Assembly: GCA_900316115.1 (NCBI GenBank)
Contig: ONBN01000021.1
Location: 1-35,759 of the forward strand
From: an uncultured Eubacteriales bacterium
Lineage (GTDB): Bacteria > Bacillota > Clostridia > Lachnospirales > Lachnospiraceae
Reading direction: 5' to 3'
DNA: 35,759 nucleotides
The notes under the pieces are model-generated. The model ran no database searches, was not told the DNA's origin, and was given only the letters and a program-made list of their open reading frames with translations. This document shows positions 7,736 through 15,844 of the stretch, piece after piece (the stretch's first letter is position 1; every line of letters begins with the position of its first letter). A program made the position numbers and the translations under genes.

Positions 7736-9139
7736 TTAGTATGCATTTTTATTAATAAATCCCTTAAAAAATGTAAGGAACAATATTTTGATATCAAAGC
7801 CAACGGTCCAGTTCTCAATGTAATATAAGTCACACTCAATCCTTTTACGGATGGATGTATCTCCCCTGTAGCCGTTTACCTGTGCCCATCCGGTCAGTCC
7901 CGGGCGTACCTGGTGCTTCACCATATATCTGGGAATTTCTTCCCTGAACTTCTCCACAAAGAAAGGCCTCTCGGGCCTTGGGCCTACCAGGCTCATATCC
8001 CCTTTCAGGATATTGAACAGCTGGGGCAGCTCATCTATGCTTGTTCGTCTCATGAATTTACCAATGCCGGTAACTCTGGGATCATTCTTCACTGTCCAGG
8101 CTTTCTTCTCTTCTGACTCCGGCTGTACCTCCATGGATCTGAACTTATACATCCAGAATGTCTTATTGTGAAGCCCTACCCGCTCCTGCTTATAGATCAG
8201 CGGTCCCCTGGATGTGGCCTTGATCAGTATGCACATCAGCAACATCACAGGAGAAGCAACAATAATAGCTGCAATAGAGCCCAGAACATCCATGATCCTC
8301 TTTACCATTGCATTAAAAGTGTTGCTTAGCGGCACATAACGTATATTGATCACTGGAAGTCCCAGTATATCTTCTGTATATGGCTTGGTGGGTATAATGG
8401 TACTGTAGTCCGGAATAAATTTGGTATGAACTCCTGACTTCTCACACATGGCAACGATCTGCTCCAGCCGGTAATACTCAGAAAGGCCAAGAGTAATCGC
8501 AATCTCGTCCAGTCTGTTTGCAGGCAGGATCACCATCAGGTTTGCGATCCTTCCAATGACTTTGATCCCTTTGTAAACAGTACCTGCTTCTACGTTGTCA
8601 TCCAGAATCCCCCGAACAATATAACCCCACTGAGGATTTTGCTGGATACGGTCAATGTATTCTTCTGCTGCGCGGCTGTATCCCACAAGCAGCACCTGCT
8701 TCTGGTTCATCCCCTTCTTACGCATATTGCGGAGAATATAGTATACTGCCATCCTGGCACTGAAATCCAGGAAAATATTGATGCAGTAGAACATGATCAG
8801 CATGGAACGGGAAATATCCCCTTCCTCAATGTAGTACAGTACAAATGTGGTCAGAAGGATACCAAGGGTATTAGCCTTGATCACATTGGAAAGCACCAGG
8901 CGCCTTCCCTGCATACGCATCGGCTCATAAAGAGAGAATGCGTGATACAGCATCAGATACGCCGGGACAATAAAAAGCAGCGCAGACATATACTGCTCAA
9001 AGGATCTGGTCCGCACTGCAGTTGCTGCAAAAGGTCCTATAAATCGCACTGCCCAGGCAAGGAAATATGCCAGGACAATTATACAGGCATCTATTACCAC
9101 ATGGAGAAGACTGAAATTTTTCTGGTTATCCTTAATCAA
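7736..9139 (-). CDS. Polyprenyl-phosphate sugar-1-phosphate transferase (initiating glycosyltransferase)
   Basis: This enzyme starts a surface polysaccharide by moving a sugar-1-phosphate from a nucleotide sugar to undecaprenyl phosphate. The 467-residue protein has several N-terminal membrane spans (about 12-125), a nucleotide-binding-like middle domain (VLLVGYSRAAEEYIDRI, about 150-260), a further span near 280-305 and the C-terminal bacterial sugar transferase domain. Diagnostic motifs are YKQERVG, MYKFRSM, DELPQLFNILKGDMS and LVGPRPERP. The architecture is that of WbaP/CpsE/EpsL-like proteins; whether the first sugar is Glc, Gal or an N-acetyl sugar cannot be read. A promoter lies about 35-60 bases upstream and the LCP gene follows, so initiation and wall attachment appear coupled in one operon. 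Confidence 0.93.
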   Translation of the reverse strand: MIKDNQKNFSLLHVVIDACIIVLAYFLAWAVRFIGPFAATAVRTRSFEQYMSALLFIVPAYLMLYHAFSLYEPMRMQGRRLVLSNVIKANTLGILLTTFVLYYIEEGDISRSMLIMFYCINIFLDFSARMAVYYILRNMRKKGMNQKQVLLVGYSRAAEEYIDRIQQNPQWGYIVRGILDDNVEAGTVYKGIKVIGRIANLMVILPANRLDEIAITLGLSEYYRLEQIVAMCEKSGVHTKFIPDYSTIIPTKPYTEDILGLPVINIRYVPLSNTFNAMVKRIMDVLGSIAAIIVASPVMLLMCILIKATSRGPLIYKQERVGLHNKTFWMYKFRSMEVQPESEEKKAWTVKNDPRVTGIGKFMRRTSIDELPQLFNILKGDMSLVGPRPERPFFVEKFREEIPRYMVKHQVRPGLTGWAQVNGYRGDTSIRKRIECDLYYIENWTVGFDIKILFLTFFKGFINKNAY

Positions 9140-9172
9140 TTCCTGTCACCTCGTTTTTTCACTTCTCTTATC

Positions 9173-9201
9173 TTATAATAGATGCAACATAATTGCAATA
9201 A
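9173..9201 (-). promoter_or_regulatory. Possible promoter for the sugar transferase-LCP pair
   Basis: On the minus strand TTATTG (9196-9201) and TTATAA (9173-9178) are separated by 17 bases, about 35 bases upstream of the gene start, in an AT-rich gap following the previous operon. Both boxes are imperfect and overlapping alternatives exist, so the exact position is uncertain. Confidence 0.4.
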
Positions 9202-9256
9202 AATCTTGAAATACAATTTATAAAAATTTTATGAAACAGTTACGTTTTTCCCCTGT

Positions 9257-10219
9257 TTAACAACAAAATCTACGGATGATGTTTTCCCATAATTCCAGTT
9301 GTATTTTCAGGTAATTAGGCAGATTCTTCACGGAAAAACGTACTTTACGGTCCCTTTTACTGATCTGGAATCCATTCTTGATCCCTGCCAGGTATTCCCG
9401 TCCCATACCTTTTAAGGTAAAAAACAGGATCTTCACTGCAAATCCAGGGATCATAAAGGGCAGATTCAGGATGATCTGCAAAAGCGGCATGTTCTTATAG
9501 ATCAGATAAATATTATTTCTGGATGAATACCTGGTTTTGAACTGATTATACCTGGAACCGCTGGTACCGCTGCCTACATGGTACACCACTGCCTTTGGGG
9601 CATACCAGTTCTCATAACCCATGATCCTTGCCCTGTAGCTGATATCCAGATCCTCCAGATATGCAAAATGTTCTTCATCAAAATAACCTGTCTTATCCAG
9701 GAATTTCCTTCTGTAAATGGCTGCGCCTGCACAGGTGGCAAACACTTTCTCTTCCTGGTCATAGGTATGGATATTTCTGCCTTTTCCTCTTGCGAAAGCC
9801 CATCCAAGGGCACAATAATAATTCCCTGCATCATCCAGCTTGTCACGATCATTAAACTGAACCATTTTGCCTGCACAGGAAAAAGCATTGTCATGCCGCT
9901 TTATGGCTTCCAGCATTTCCTTTACAAAATCTTTTTCAACTTCTGTATCATTATTCAAAAGCAGCACATATTCTGCTGTGGATGCTTTTATTCCCTCATT
10001 GACTGCACAGCTGAATCCATAATTGTCCGGAAGCTCGATTACCCGGACCCAGGGATAACTGGCAGCTGCGAAAGAGGTACTTCCGTCAGCAGAACCGTTA
10101 TCCACCAGGATCACCTCAAAATCCCGAAAGGTTTGGCATTCCAGGCTCGACAATACGCCATCCAGATATGCCATCCCGTTATAATTGGGTATTACCACTG
10201 AAACTTCAACTTCCTGCAT
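9257..10219 (-). CDS. Family 2 glycosyltransferase, WbbL-like
   Basis: A 320-residue cytoplasmic GT2 enzyme. The GT-A domain covers about 1-230: VSVVIPNYNGMAYLDGVL, VILVDNGSADGS, the DxD-type site LLLNNDTEVE and the acceptor-side LEDLDISYRARIMGY with the Asp/Glu pair expected for the base. The C-terminal 90 residues are basic and amphipathic with a hydrophobic segment (LPFMIPGFAVKILFF), suggesting membrane association. This pattern is usual for rhamnosyltransferases of the WbbL group, but the donor is not proven. AAGGAGG lies six bases before the start. It is the last gene of a two-gene operon, 10 bases after the tandem-GT2 gene. Confidence 0.88.
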   Translation of the reverse strand: MQEVEVSVVIPNYNGMAYLDGVLSSLECQTFRDFEVILVDNGSADGSTSFAAASYPWVRVIELPDNYGFSCAVNEGIKASTAEYVLLLNNDTEVEKDFVKEMLEAIKRHDNAFSCAGKMVQFNDRDKLDDAGNYYCALGWAFARGKGRNIHTYDQEEKVFATCAGAAIYRRKFLDKTGYFDEEHFAYLEDLDISYRARIMGYENWYAPKAVVYHVGSGTSGSRYNQFKTRYSSRNNIYLIYKNMPLLQIILNLPFMIPGFAVKILFFTLKGMGREYLAGIKNGFQISKRDRKVRFSVKNLPNYLKIQLELWENIIRRFCC

Positions 10220-10229
10220 GTGTTCCTCC

Positions 10230-12095
10230 TTATTGTCCTTTCCTGCTCTTCATCCCCGGAAGCGGTTTCAGGGAATAATTCCACTTTGTAAGGGAAAGAT
10301 TCTTATTATAATAAGGATCTCCCTTTTTCAGTATCTGGATCCAGTGGCTTCGCATATATTCAATCTCAGTCTGGAAGCGCCGTACTTTGTCTTTGCTGTC
10401 CTCAGACCCTCTTGTTTTTGACTCCATATGGTAAAGCTTTGCATAGGGATCGTATACCACCAGGTATCCTTCCCTGCGTATTTTCAGGCAAAGATCCACA
10501 TCATTAAAAGCTACTGCAAGCTCCTTTGTAAAACCGCCTGCCTTTTCAAAAGCATCTCTTTTTACCATCATGCAGGCTGCAGTCACTGCACTCATGTCCT
10601 GAAGAAGGGATGCTTTATGCAGATATCCTGTCCTCTCAGCTGGCATATCCACAAACATATGCCCTGCGATACCGCCCATGCCAACCACACATCCGGCATG
10701 CTGGATGGTATTGTCCGGATAAAGAAGCTTCACACCTACAGCCCCCACTTCCCGTCTCTGGCATACACCAAGCATTTCTTCCATCCAGTCCGGTGTGATC
10801 ACTGTAATGTCATTATTCAAGAAAAGGAAATAATCCCCTCTGGCACTTTTTGCGCCAAAATCATTAATAGCTGAGTAATTAAAAACTCCATTCCAGCGCA
10901 GGATCCTTACATCCGGCTCCTTTGACAGCTGCTTGTAATATTCAAAAATCTCATCTGTGGTACTATTATTCTCTACGATCAGGATCTCATAATTCTTATA
11001 AGAGGTATGCTCACGGATGGAGCGTATGCATGCCTGAAGCGTATCCTTCTCATCTTTATTTGGAATGATCACGGACACAAGGGGAGCGCCCTGTACCGGA
11101 TACTGTACCCTGTAAAAACCAAGATCCTTGGTATGACTTACGATTCCCTTTGTCCCGGTTCTTTCAAGATGAGCCTCAATAGCCCTTTTCCCTGCATCAA
11201 AAGCATACATCTTGCTTGCAGGATTGTCTGCCGTGGATGCCTTGTGCGTTCTCCAGTGATACAGGATCTCCGGCACATGCGCCACACAGCCAGCTGCCTC
11301 TACACACCTGAAAATAAAATCATAATCCTGTGCACCGTCATATTCCCTGCGAAACCCGCCGACCTTTTCCACAATGGCTCTGGATACAGTAAAAAAATGG
11401 CAGATATAATTATTGGATCTTAAAAGATCAAGGTTAAAATCCGGTTTCAGATGAGGCTGAAAATGCTCCTTCAGATCCATTGTCACCTTATCTTCATCTG
11501 TATATACAACCTCTGGTCTTGGATCTGCATTCATGGCCCGTACCACTTCAAACAGTGCATTGGGAGCCAGCAGATCATCGTGATCCATCAGCCCGATATA
11601 ATCTCCCTGTGCCATTTCAAAAGCAGCATTTGTATTTTCTGCGATCCCAAGATTGGCTTTCAAAGGCTGCCAGCGTATCCTTGGATCCCGGTCCTGATAC
11701 GCATTCAGGATCTGACACATCTCTTTGTCCTCAGGACTGCCATTTGCAATACAAAGCTCCCAGTTATCATAAGTCTGTGCAAGAACAGACTCTATCATCT
11801 GTTTCAAAAAGGCTGCCGGTGTACGGTAAGCCGGTACCACTACACTAATCTTTGGGGCATAGGGAAATGTATGTCTCCTCTGCTTTTCCAAAACAGTCTC
11901 ATCCGGAATATATGCTTCATACCAGGGACCGTAAGGAACCTCTTCAGGTTCAAACCGTTCATGAAGACGGATCCAGAATTCCCTGGGGCCATAATGCTTC
12001 AGATAGCGCAGCCCTTTCTGGATGGTATAGGGAGACAGCTTCTTCAAAAGGCGTCCCCATTGTATCTTCATCCCTGACGATTTTTGTTTACTCAT
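10230..12095 (-). CDS. Tandem-domain family 2 glycosyltransferase
   Basis: A 621-residue protein with two complete GT2 catalytic domains, likely adding two sugars or alternating linkages to a lipid-linked glycan in the cytoplasm. Residues 1-80 are a basic lead-in (YLKHYGPREFWIRL). Domain 1 starts near 82 (ISVVVPAYRTP) with the metal site LMDHDDLL; domain 2 starts near 340 (VSVIIPNKDEKD) with FLFLNNDIT and VAFNDVDLCLKIRREGY. The lead-in and both domains are closely matched by the two larger proteins at 18313-20757 and 20759-23281, so the three are paralogues; this one lacks their extra N-terminal 200 residues. It has its own TTGCAA/TAAAAT promoter and heads an operon with the WbbL-like gene. 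Confidence 0.9.
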   Translation of the reverse strand: MSKQKSSGMKIQWGRLLKKLSPYTIQKGLRYLKHYGPREFWIRLHERFEPEEVPYGPWYEAYIPDETVLEKQRRHTFPYAPKISVVVPAYRTPAAFLKQMIESVLAQTYDNWELCIANGSPEDKEMCQILNAYQDRDPRIRWQPLKANLGIAENTNAAFEMAQGDYIGLMDHDDLLAPNALFEVVRAMNADPRPEVVYTDEDKVTMDLKEHFQPHLKPDFNLDLLRSNNYICHFFTVSRAIVEKVGGFRREYDGAQDYDFIFRCVEAAGCVAHVPEILYHWRTHKASTADNPASKMYAFDAGKRAIEAHLERTGTKGIVSHTKDLGFYRVQYPVQGAPLVSVIIPNKDEKDTLQACIRSIREHTSYKNYEILIVENNSTTDEIFEYYKQLSKEPDVRILRWNGVFNYSAINDFGAKSARGDYFLFLNNDITVITPDWMEEMLGVCQRREVGAVGVKLLYPDNTIQHAGCVVGMGGIAGHMFVDMPAERTGYLHKASLLQDMSAVTAACMMVKRDAFEKAGGFTKELAVAFNDVDLCLKIRREGYLVVYDPYAKLYHMESKTRGSEDSKDKVRRFQTEIEYMRSHWIQILKKGDPYYNKNLSLTKWNYSLKPLPGMKSRKGQ

Positions 12096-12130
12096 GTTTT
12101 CTTTTTACCTCTACATTTTTATTACTGTCC

Positions 12131-12159
12131 ATTTTAACATTGTACTATATTTTTTGCAA
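12131..12159 (-). promoter_or_regulatory. Promoter of the tandem-GT2 operon, sharing its -35 box
   Basis: Minus-strand -35 TTGCAA (12154-12159) and -10 TAAAAT (12131-12136) with a 17-base spacer, about 30 bases upstream of the start at 12095. The -35 hexamer is its own reverse complement and is also correctly placed for the divergent plus-strand promoter. Confidence 0.65.
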
Positions 12160-12183
12160 GAAATGGAGTAAATGTGATATACT
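12154..12183 (+). promoter_or_regulatory. Promoter of the D,D-carboxypeptidase gene
   Basis: Plus-strand -35 TTGCAA (12154-12159) and -10 TATACT (12178-12183) with an 18-base spacer, giving a leader of about 90 bases before the ATG at 12281, which has AGGAG about 12 bases upstream. The same six bases serve as the -35 box of the minus-strand promoter. Confidence 0.65.
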
Positions 12184-12280
12184 AATTCTGATTGCAGATA
12201 TGCTATGATAGAAACAATAAGCTGCGAACATATGAAGCAGCTATGAAATACGAAAAATATAACAGGAGATAATCTATACA

Positions 12281-13555
12281 ATGAGAAAACCAAAGAAATA
12301 CCCCCGCAGAAAAAGGGCTGTTTTTTCCCTTCTTCTCTCTGCCGGGCTGTCAGCTTCCCTGATCCTTGGAAGCCCTGCATTTGCAGAAGAGGCGGCTGCC
12401 ACGGATACCACAGCCACCGGCATCACTACCAACCAAATTTCCGGATGGCCCCAAGGACCTGGGATCACTTCCGAAGCAGCTGTAATCCTGGAAGACAGCA
12501 CAGGCACTACCCTGTACGCCAAGAATATGGATGAAGTCCTTTATCCTGGAAGTACAGTTAAGATCATGACCTGCCTTCTCGCTTTAGAGAACAGCAATCT
12601 TACAGATGAAGTGACCATGACTTCTACCGGTGTTTCCGGTGTTACAGATGGAGGAGCCAATATTTCTGCACAGCTGGATGAGGTTTTTACCATGGAACAA
12701 TGTCTGTACGCTATCATGGTTGCATCTGCCAATGACATTGCACTACAGGTTGCTGAACATATCGGCGGATCTGTAGATAACTTTGTTGCCATGATGAATA
12801 CAAGGGCCGCCCAGCTTGGCTGTACCAATACGGTGTTCACCAACCCTACCGGGCTTCCTGATGAGAATCAGCACACCACAGCCCATGATATGGCGCTGAT
12901 CATGAAAGCGGCCACAGAGAATCCTTCTTTTTCACCGCTTGCCAGTGCCAATACCTATACCATTCCGGCAACCAACGTATCCGGCGGCGCCAGATCCCTT
13001 ACCAGCAAGTTTACCATGACCAACAACAGCTCCGATGCTTACTACGAAGGCTGCCTTGGAGGTAAGGAGGGATTTACGGAAGCTTCCCAGAGCACACTGG
13101 TATGCAGTGCACAGCGCAATGGTGTCACATTGATCTGTGTTGTTTTAAAAGGAGCGTCAGGACAGACAGATGATGAAGCCATCACTCTTCTGGATTATGG
13201 ATTTTCCAATTTCCAGCTGCTTACCCTGGGTGAGGATGATTTTTCCATGATGTCCGGTGGACAGGTGATCGTACCTGCCGGAACTTCAGAAGACAGCCTG
13301 ACTGTTCAGGATACACCTTCTGGCGACCAGATAAACCGCACCTACTTCTACAATGGTGTACAGGTAGGCACTGCTGTGATGGAACCGGAGCAGGAACAGG
13401 ACACTTCCGTATATACTAACGGTCAGGCTAACATGGAAGCAGCAAAGGCCTATTCCCAGTCCACATCCTATGTGCCTTATGCGGTGATCGGCGGTGTGGC
13501 ATTCCTGATCCTTCTTCTGTTATTTATAAAGATGATCAAGATCATAAAATCCTGA
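12281..13555 (+). CDS. Serine-type D-Ala-D-Ala carboxypeptidase (PBP5/DacF family), KEG variant
   Basis: This low-molecular-weight penicillin-binding protein trims the terminal D-Ala of peptidoglycan peptides outside the membrane. The 424-residue protein has a signal peptide (Arg/Lys-rich start, hydrophobic 13-30, cleavage near SPAFA-EE), a peptidase S11 domain (about 58-300) and a C-terminal membrane span with a basic end (about 397-420). The catalytic motifs are SxxK at 91-94 (STVK) and SxN at 149-151 (SAN). The third motif, normally KTG, reads K-E-G at 262-264 in LGGKEGFTEAS, placing an acidic residue in the active-site strand. It is the only complete plus-strand gene here and ends at a strong two-way terminator. 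Confidence 0.9.
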   Translation: MRKPKKYPRRKRAVFSLLLSAGLSASLILGSPAFAEEAAATDTTATGITTNQISGWPQGPGITSEAAVILEDSTGTTLYAKNMDEVLYPGSTVKIMTCLLALENSNLTDEVTMTSTGVSGVTDGGANISAQLDEVFTMEQCLYAIMVASANDIALQVAEHIGGSVDNFVAMMNTRAAQLGCTNTVFTNPTGLPDENQHTTAHDMALIMKAATENPSFSPLASANTYTIPATNVSGGARSLTSKFTMTNNSSDAYYEGCLGGKEGFTEASQSTLVCSAQRNGVTLICVVLKGASGQTDDEAITLLDYGFSNFQLLTLGEDDFSMMSGGQVIVPAGTSEDSLTVQDTPSGDQINRTYFYNGVQVGTAVMEPEQEQDTSVYTNGQANMEAAKAYSQSTSYVPYAVIGGVAFLILLLLFIKMIKIIKS

Positions 13556-13580
13556 TACACCCTCGTTTTTTCCGAAAAAA

Positions 13581-13617
13581 AAGCCAGCCGAAATGTGATC
13601 GGCTGGCTTATCTTTTT
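13581..13617. terminator. Bidirectional intrinsic terminator
   Basis: A perfect 10-bp stem (AAGCCAGCCG at 13581-13590 and CGGCTGGCTT at 13600-13609, 9-base loop) is flanked by T runs in both directions: ATCTTTTT on the plus strand and a run of eight T on the minus strand. It ends the convergent carboxypeptidase gene and the cbiK/NEAT-like operon. Confidence 0.92.
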
Positions 13618-13622
13618 AATTA

Positions 13623-14183
13623 TTATTCAGCATCCTCTGTATCTGTTTCTGCTTCTTCATTCTCAGCAACTTCTACAGGAAGCTTGTTATCATCATTCAT
13701 CTCTTCCGGATTGCTTACGCTTACAGTATGATCATACCATTTGCCCTTTGTTCCGATAAGCGCAAGGTCAAAATCCTGATCAAGAGCCTCTACAGGAACA
13801 TCAAAACCGTACACATCATCAGATGTACCGTCCTTATATGTAACTGTATCTGTGGTTGGCTCAATCAGCTCTGCATCATCCTTCTGTGCGTCTTCTGTAA
13901 CGCCAAGGAAAAGATTCACGATATTCTTGGATACAAGAGTAATATGAAGTGTCATTTTGCCGTCTTCTACAGTAAGCTGGCCTTTGCCCTCGCATGCCTC
14001 GTTTGCGCGGAACATGCTGCTGTCTGTATTAAAGTCAACAATGTAAACTCCATCCTCCAGATCCTGTGTGTCTGCTGCTTCTTCCTTGGTGTCTGCTGCC
14101 TCTGCCCATACCGGCAGTGTCATAGGAACTGTCATGGCAGAAATACTTAATGCTGATACTAAAATGGCTAATGAACGCTTCAT
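13623..14183 (-). CDS. Secreted NEAT-like domain protein
   Basis: A 186-residue exported protein with a signal peptide (about 1-28, cleavage near VWAEA), an Asp/Glu-rich linker, one beta-rich domain (about 40-160) and an acidic tail. The domain resembles NEAT (near iron transporter) domains: DGVYIVDF at the start, a SMFRANEACEG segment, GQLTVEDGKMTLHITLVSKNI, and KWYDHTVSV near the end. In heme-binding NEAT domains the last strand carries a YxxxY pair; here the first Tyr remains but the second position is Val, so classical heme ligation is doubtful. It lies 18 bases after the secreted CbiK gene, under the same cobalamin riboswitch, which suggests a tetrapyrrole or cobalt-related ligand. No sortase motif or C-terminal span is seen, so it may be free or lost to diffusion. 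Confidence 0.7.
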   Translation of the reverse strand: MKRSLAILVSALSISAMTVPMTLPVWAEAADTKEEAADTQDLEDGVYIVDFNTDSSMFRANEACEGKGQLTVEDGKMTLHITLVSKNIVNLFLGVTEDAQKDDAELIEPTTDTVTYKDGTSDDVYGFDVPVEALDQDFDLALIGTKGKWYDHTVSVSNPEEMNDDNKLPVEVAENEEAETDTEDAE

Positions 14184-14201
14184 AACTATCTTATCTCCTT
14201 A

Positions 14202-15443
14202 TTATTTTGCTAAACTGTCAATTGCTGCTTTTGTATGCTCTACATACAGCTGCTCTACTGCTTCAACTCTTCCAAGTCCTTCGATCTGGCAGTCTACACT
14301 GTCAAACTCTCCAGATGCCTCGAACATGCTCTTCCAGGAATCGTCATCATCTCCAGCCATATCGTTGTTTGCATGGTCACCAGCAACAACCATCAGCGGA
14401 CGAAGAATAACTTTCTTGAATCCAGCTTCTTTTACTTTGTCGATTACAACATCACAAGCTGTGTCTTCCGGCTCACCCTCTACAGTACCGATGAATGCGT
14501 TTGTAAATCCAAGGTTCTCCATCTGTGTCTGCATCTGGTCATAAGTAACATTTGCTGTATGGGATGTTCCATGACCCATGAATACGAATGCTGTGCCGTC
14601 TTCTGCTGCAGCTTCCATGCTGTCATAACCAGCAATCTTTACAGCCTCATCTGTGATAGCCTTAGCAACAGCTGCTTTGTCATCATTGATCACTGTAGCA
14701 TCTTCTCCAACCTCACCAAGCATTGGCTCTGCAATTGCTACAGACTCAAAGTTATCCTTATACTCATCAATAACCTCTACCATCTCATCATACTCTGCAC
14801 CATGCATCAGATGTGTAGGCTGTACAACCAGGTTCTTAACACCGTTTGCAACTGCACGGTCAAGTGCCTGCTGCATATTGTCGATATGCTCATCATCTCT
14901 TGCCTGTACATGGTTGATGATGATCTGTGCTGTAAATGCTCTTCTTACAGACCAGTCTGGATATGCTTCCTGAAGCGCATCCTCAATACCTTTGATGTCC
15001 TGTGCACGGCTGTCATTGAAAGAAGTACCAAAGCTTACTACCAGAAGCTCATTCTCACCGATCTCATCCTGGTTTCTCGGATCATCCTGGGAAGCATCTC
15101 CTGTATCTCTTCCGAAATACTCTGGGCTTGCCTCTTCTCCCTCTACCAGTTCCTTCTGTGCATCTGTCAGTGCATCCCAAGCTTCTTTTGCTTCTGTGCA
15201 CTGTGCATCTGTATCATCTGTTCTCTCCTGAACATAGATTGCATCGATAAGGTCTGCCACTTTTTTTGCTGCCTCCTGATCTGCGTCCTCTGAAGATGCA
15301 TCCTCTGCATCATCTGTTGCCTCTGCATCATCTGCTGCCTCTGTTGTCTCTTCTGTTTCTGCAAATGCTGATGTTGCTGCACATGTCATGCTTGCTGCCA
15401 TAGATACAGACAGGATCAGTGCCATAAGTGTTTTACGTTTCAT
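14202..15443 (-). CDS. cbiK: Secreted sirohydrochlorin cobaltochelatase-like protein (CbiK family)
   Basis: CbiK inserts Co2+ into sirohydrochlorin (or its reduced form) in anaerobic B12 synthesis, normally in the cytoplasm. This 413-residue protein instead has a signal peptide (about 1-28, cleavage near SAFAET), an acidic linker (30-58) and a small helical module (about 58-102, KKVADLID...AWDALTDAQKELVEG) like those in clostridial surface proteins, before the CbiK domain (about 131-413). All three metal ligands of the family appear: His291 in FMGHGTSH, Glu322 in TVEGEPED and His357 in VVAGDHANNDM. It is preceded by a cobalamin riboswitch and a leader terminator, has GAGGAG seven bases before the ATG, and is followed by a NEAT-like gene. 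Export suggests metal or tetrapyrrole handling at the surface rather than B12 synthesis. Confidence 0.88.
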   Translation of the reverse strand: MKRKTLMALILSVSMAASMTCAATSAFAETEETTEAADDAEATDDAEDASSEDADQEAAKKVADLIDAIYVQERTDDTDAQCTEAKEAWDALTDAQKELVEGEEASPEYFGRDTGDASQDDPRNQDEIGENELLVVSFGTSFNDSRAQDIKGIEDALQEAYPDWSVRRAFTAQIIINHVQARDDEHIDNMQQALDRAVANGVKNLVVQPTHLMHGAEYDEMVEVIDEYKDNFESVAIAEPMLGEVGEDATVINDDKAAVAKAITDEAVKIAGYDSMEAAAEDGTAFVFMGHGTSHTANVTYDQMQTQMENLGFTNAFIGTVEGEPEDTACDVVIDKVKEAGFKKVILRPLMVVAGDHANNDMAGDDDDSWKSMFEASGEFDSVDCQIEGLGRVEAVEQLYVEHTKAAIDSLAK

Positions 15444-15485
15444 TGTTTTTCTCCTCTTTTTTGGTATTTCCGGTGGGAATATGCA

Positions 15486-15515
15486 TAAAAACAGCGGTCA
15501 CATTTCTGCGACCGC
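15486..15515 (-). terminator. Riboswitch-controlled leader terminator upstream of cbiK
   Basis: A stem GCGGTC/GACCGC (15494-15499 with 15510-15515) followed on the minus strand by TGTTTTTAT lies between the cobalamin aptamer and the cbiK start, which is 42 bases further on. It fits the off-state terminator of the expression platform. A second hairpin upstream (15551-15558 with 15571-15578, one mismatch) could belong to the switching region. Confidence 0.8.
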
Positions 15516-15644
15516 AATGTTTCTCATCAACACATTCGTTCCCTTTACCAGATGCTCCTCCCTCTTCGCAGGGGCATCCTCGTAATAAACTTTATAATTC
15601 ATATAATGTTATGAGAATACTGGTTCTGTGTCCCGCAGATCCGC

Positions 15645-15815
15645 AATTCCACGCCAAGGCAGTTCTCCTGACTTCGTTCAACACTGCTTCCCCTTCCCGG
15701 TCACCCAGTGGGCTTTGAAGCAGCTCCCTTACACAGTGACGGCATCGTTCCGGATTTGCACCGGATTCTCTTTTATGCATCATGATATGATGCTACCTTT
15801 GCGCTACAACTTTAT
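15645..15815 (-). ncRNA. Cobalamin (AdoCbl-class) riboswitch
   Basis: The minus strand reads through the conserved cobalamin aptamer in order: GGTAGC leader bases, AGAATCCGGTGCAAATCCGG, GATGCCGTCACTGT, a GGGAAGGGGAAGC internal region and the B12 box AAGTCAGGAGAACTGCC near 15658-15675. High adenosylcobalamin would be expected to favour the downstream terminator and shut off cbiK and the NEAT-like gene. The aptamer begins about 30 bases after the stop of the YfhO gene, so its promoter must lie in that gene's 3' end, or transcription enters from the glycan operon; I could not pick a convincing promoter. With the leader terminator it accounts for the 400-base gap 15444-15844. Confidence 0.92.
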
Positions 15816-15844
15816 ACATATTCAATTCGGATACATAATAGGTA

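Noticed and set aside
9230..9250. Possible terminator after the WbbL-like gene (AAACAG/CTGTTT stem followed by T/A-rich sequence)
   Set aside because: The 6-bp AT-rich stem with a 13-base loop is too weak to call; only its position is suggestive.
14235..15293. A 352-residue open frame on the plus strand
   Set aside because: It is antisense to cbiK, Cys/Leu/Ile-rich with no domain, and the opposite frame has clear family motifs, a ribosome binding site and a riboswitch.
15592..15783. A 63-residue open frame on the minus strand upstream of cbiK
   Set aside because: It lies entirely within the conserved cobalamin riboswitch; conservation there is of RNA structure, not of a peptide.
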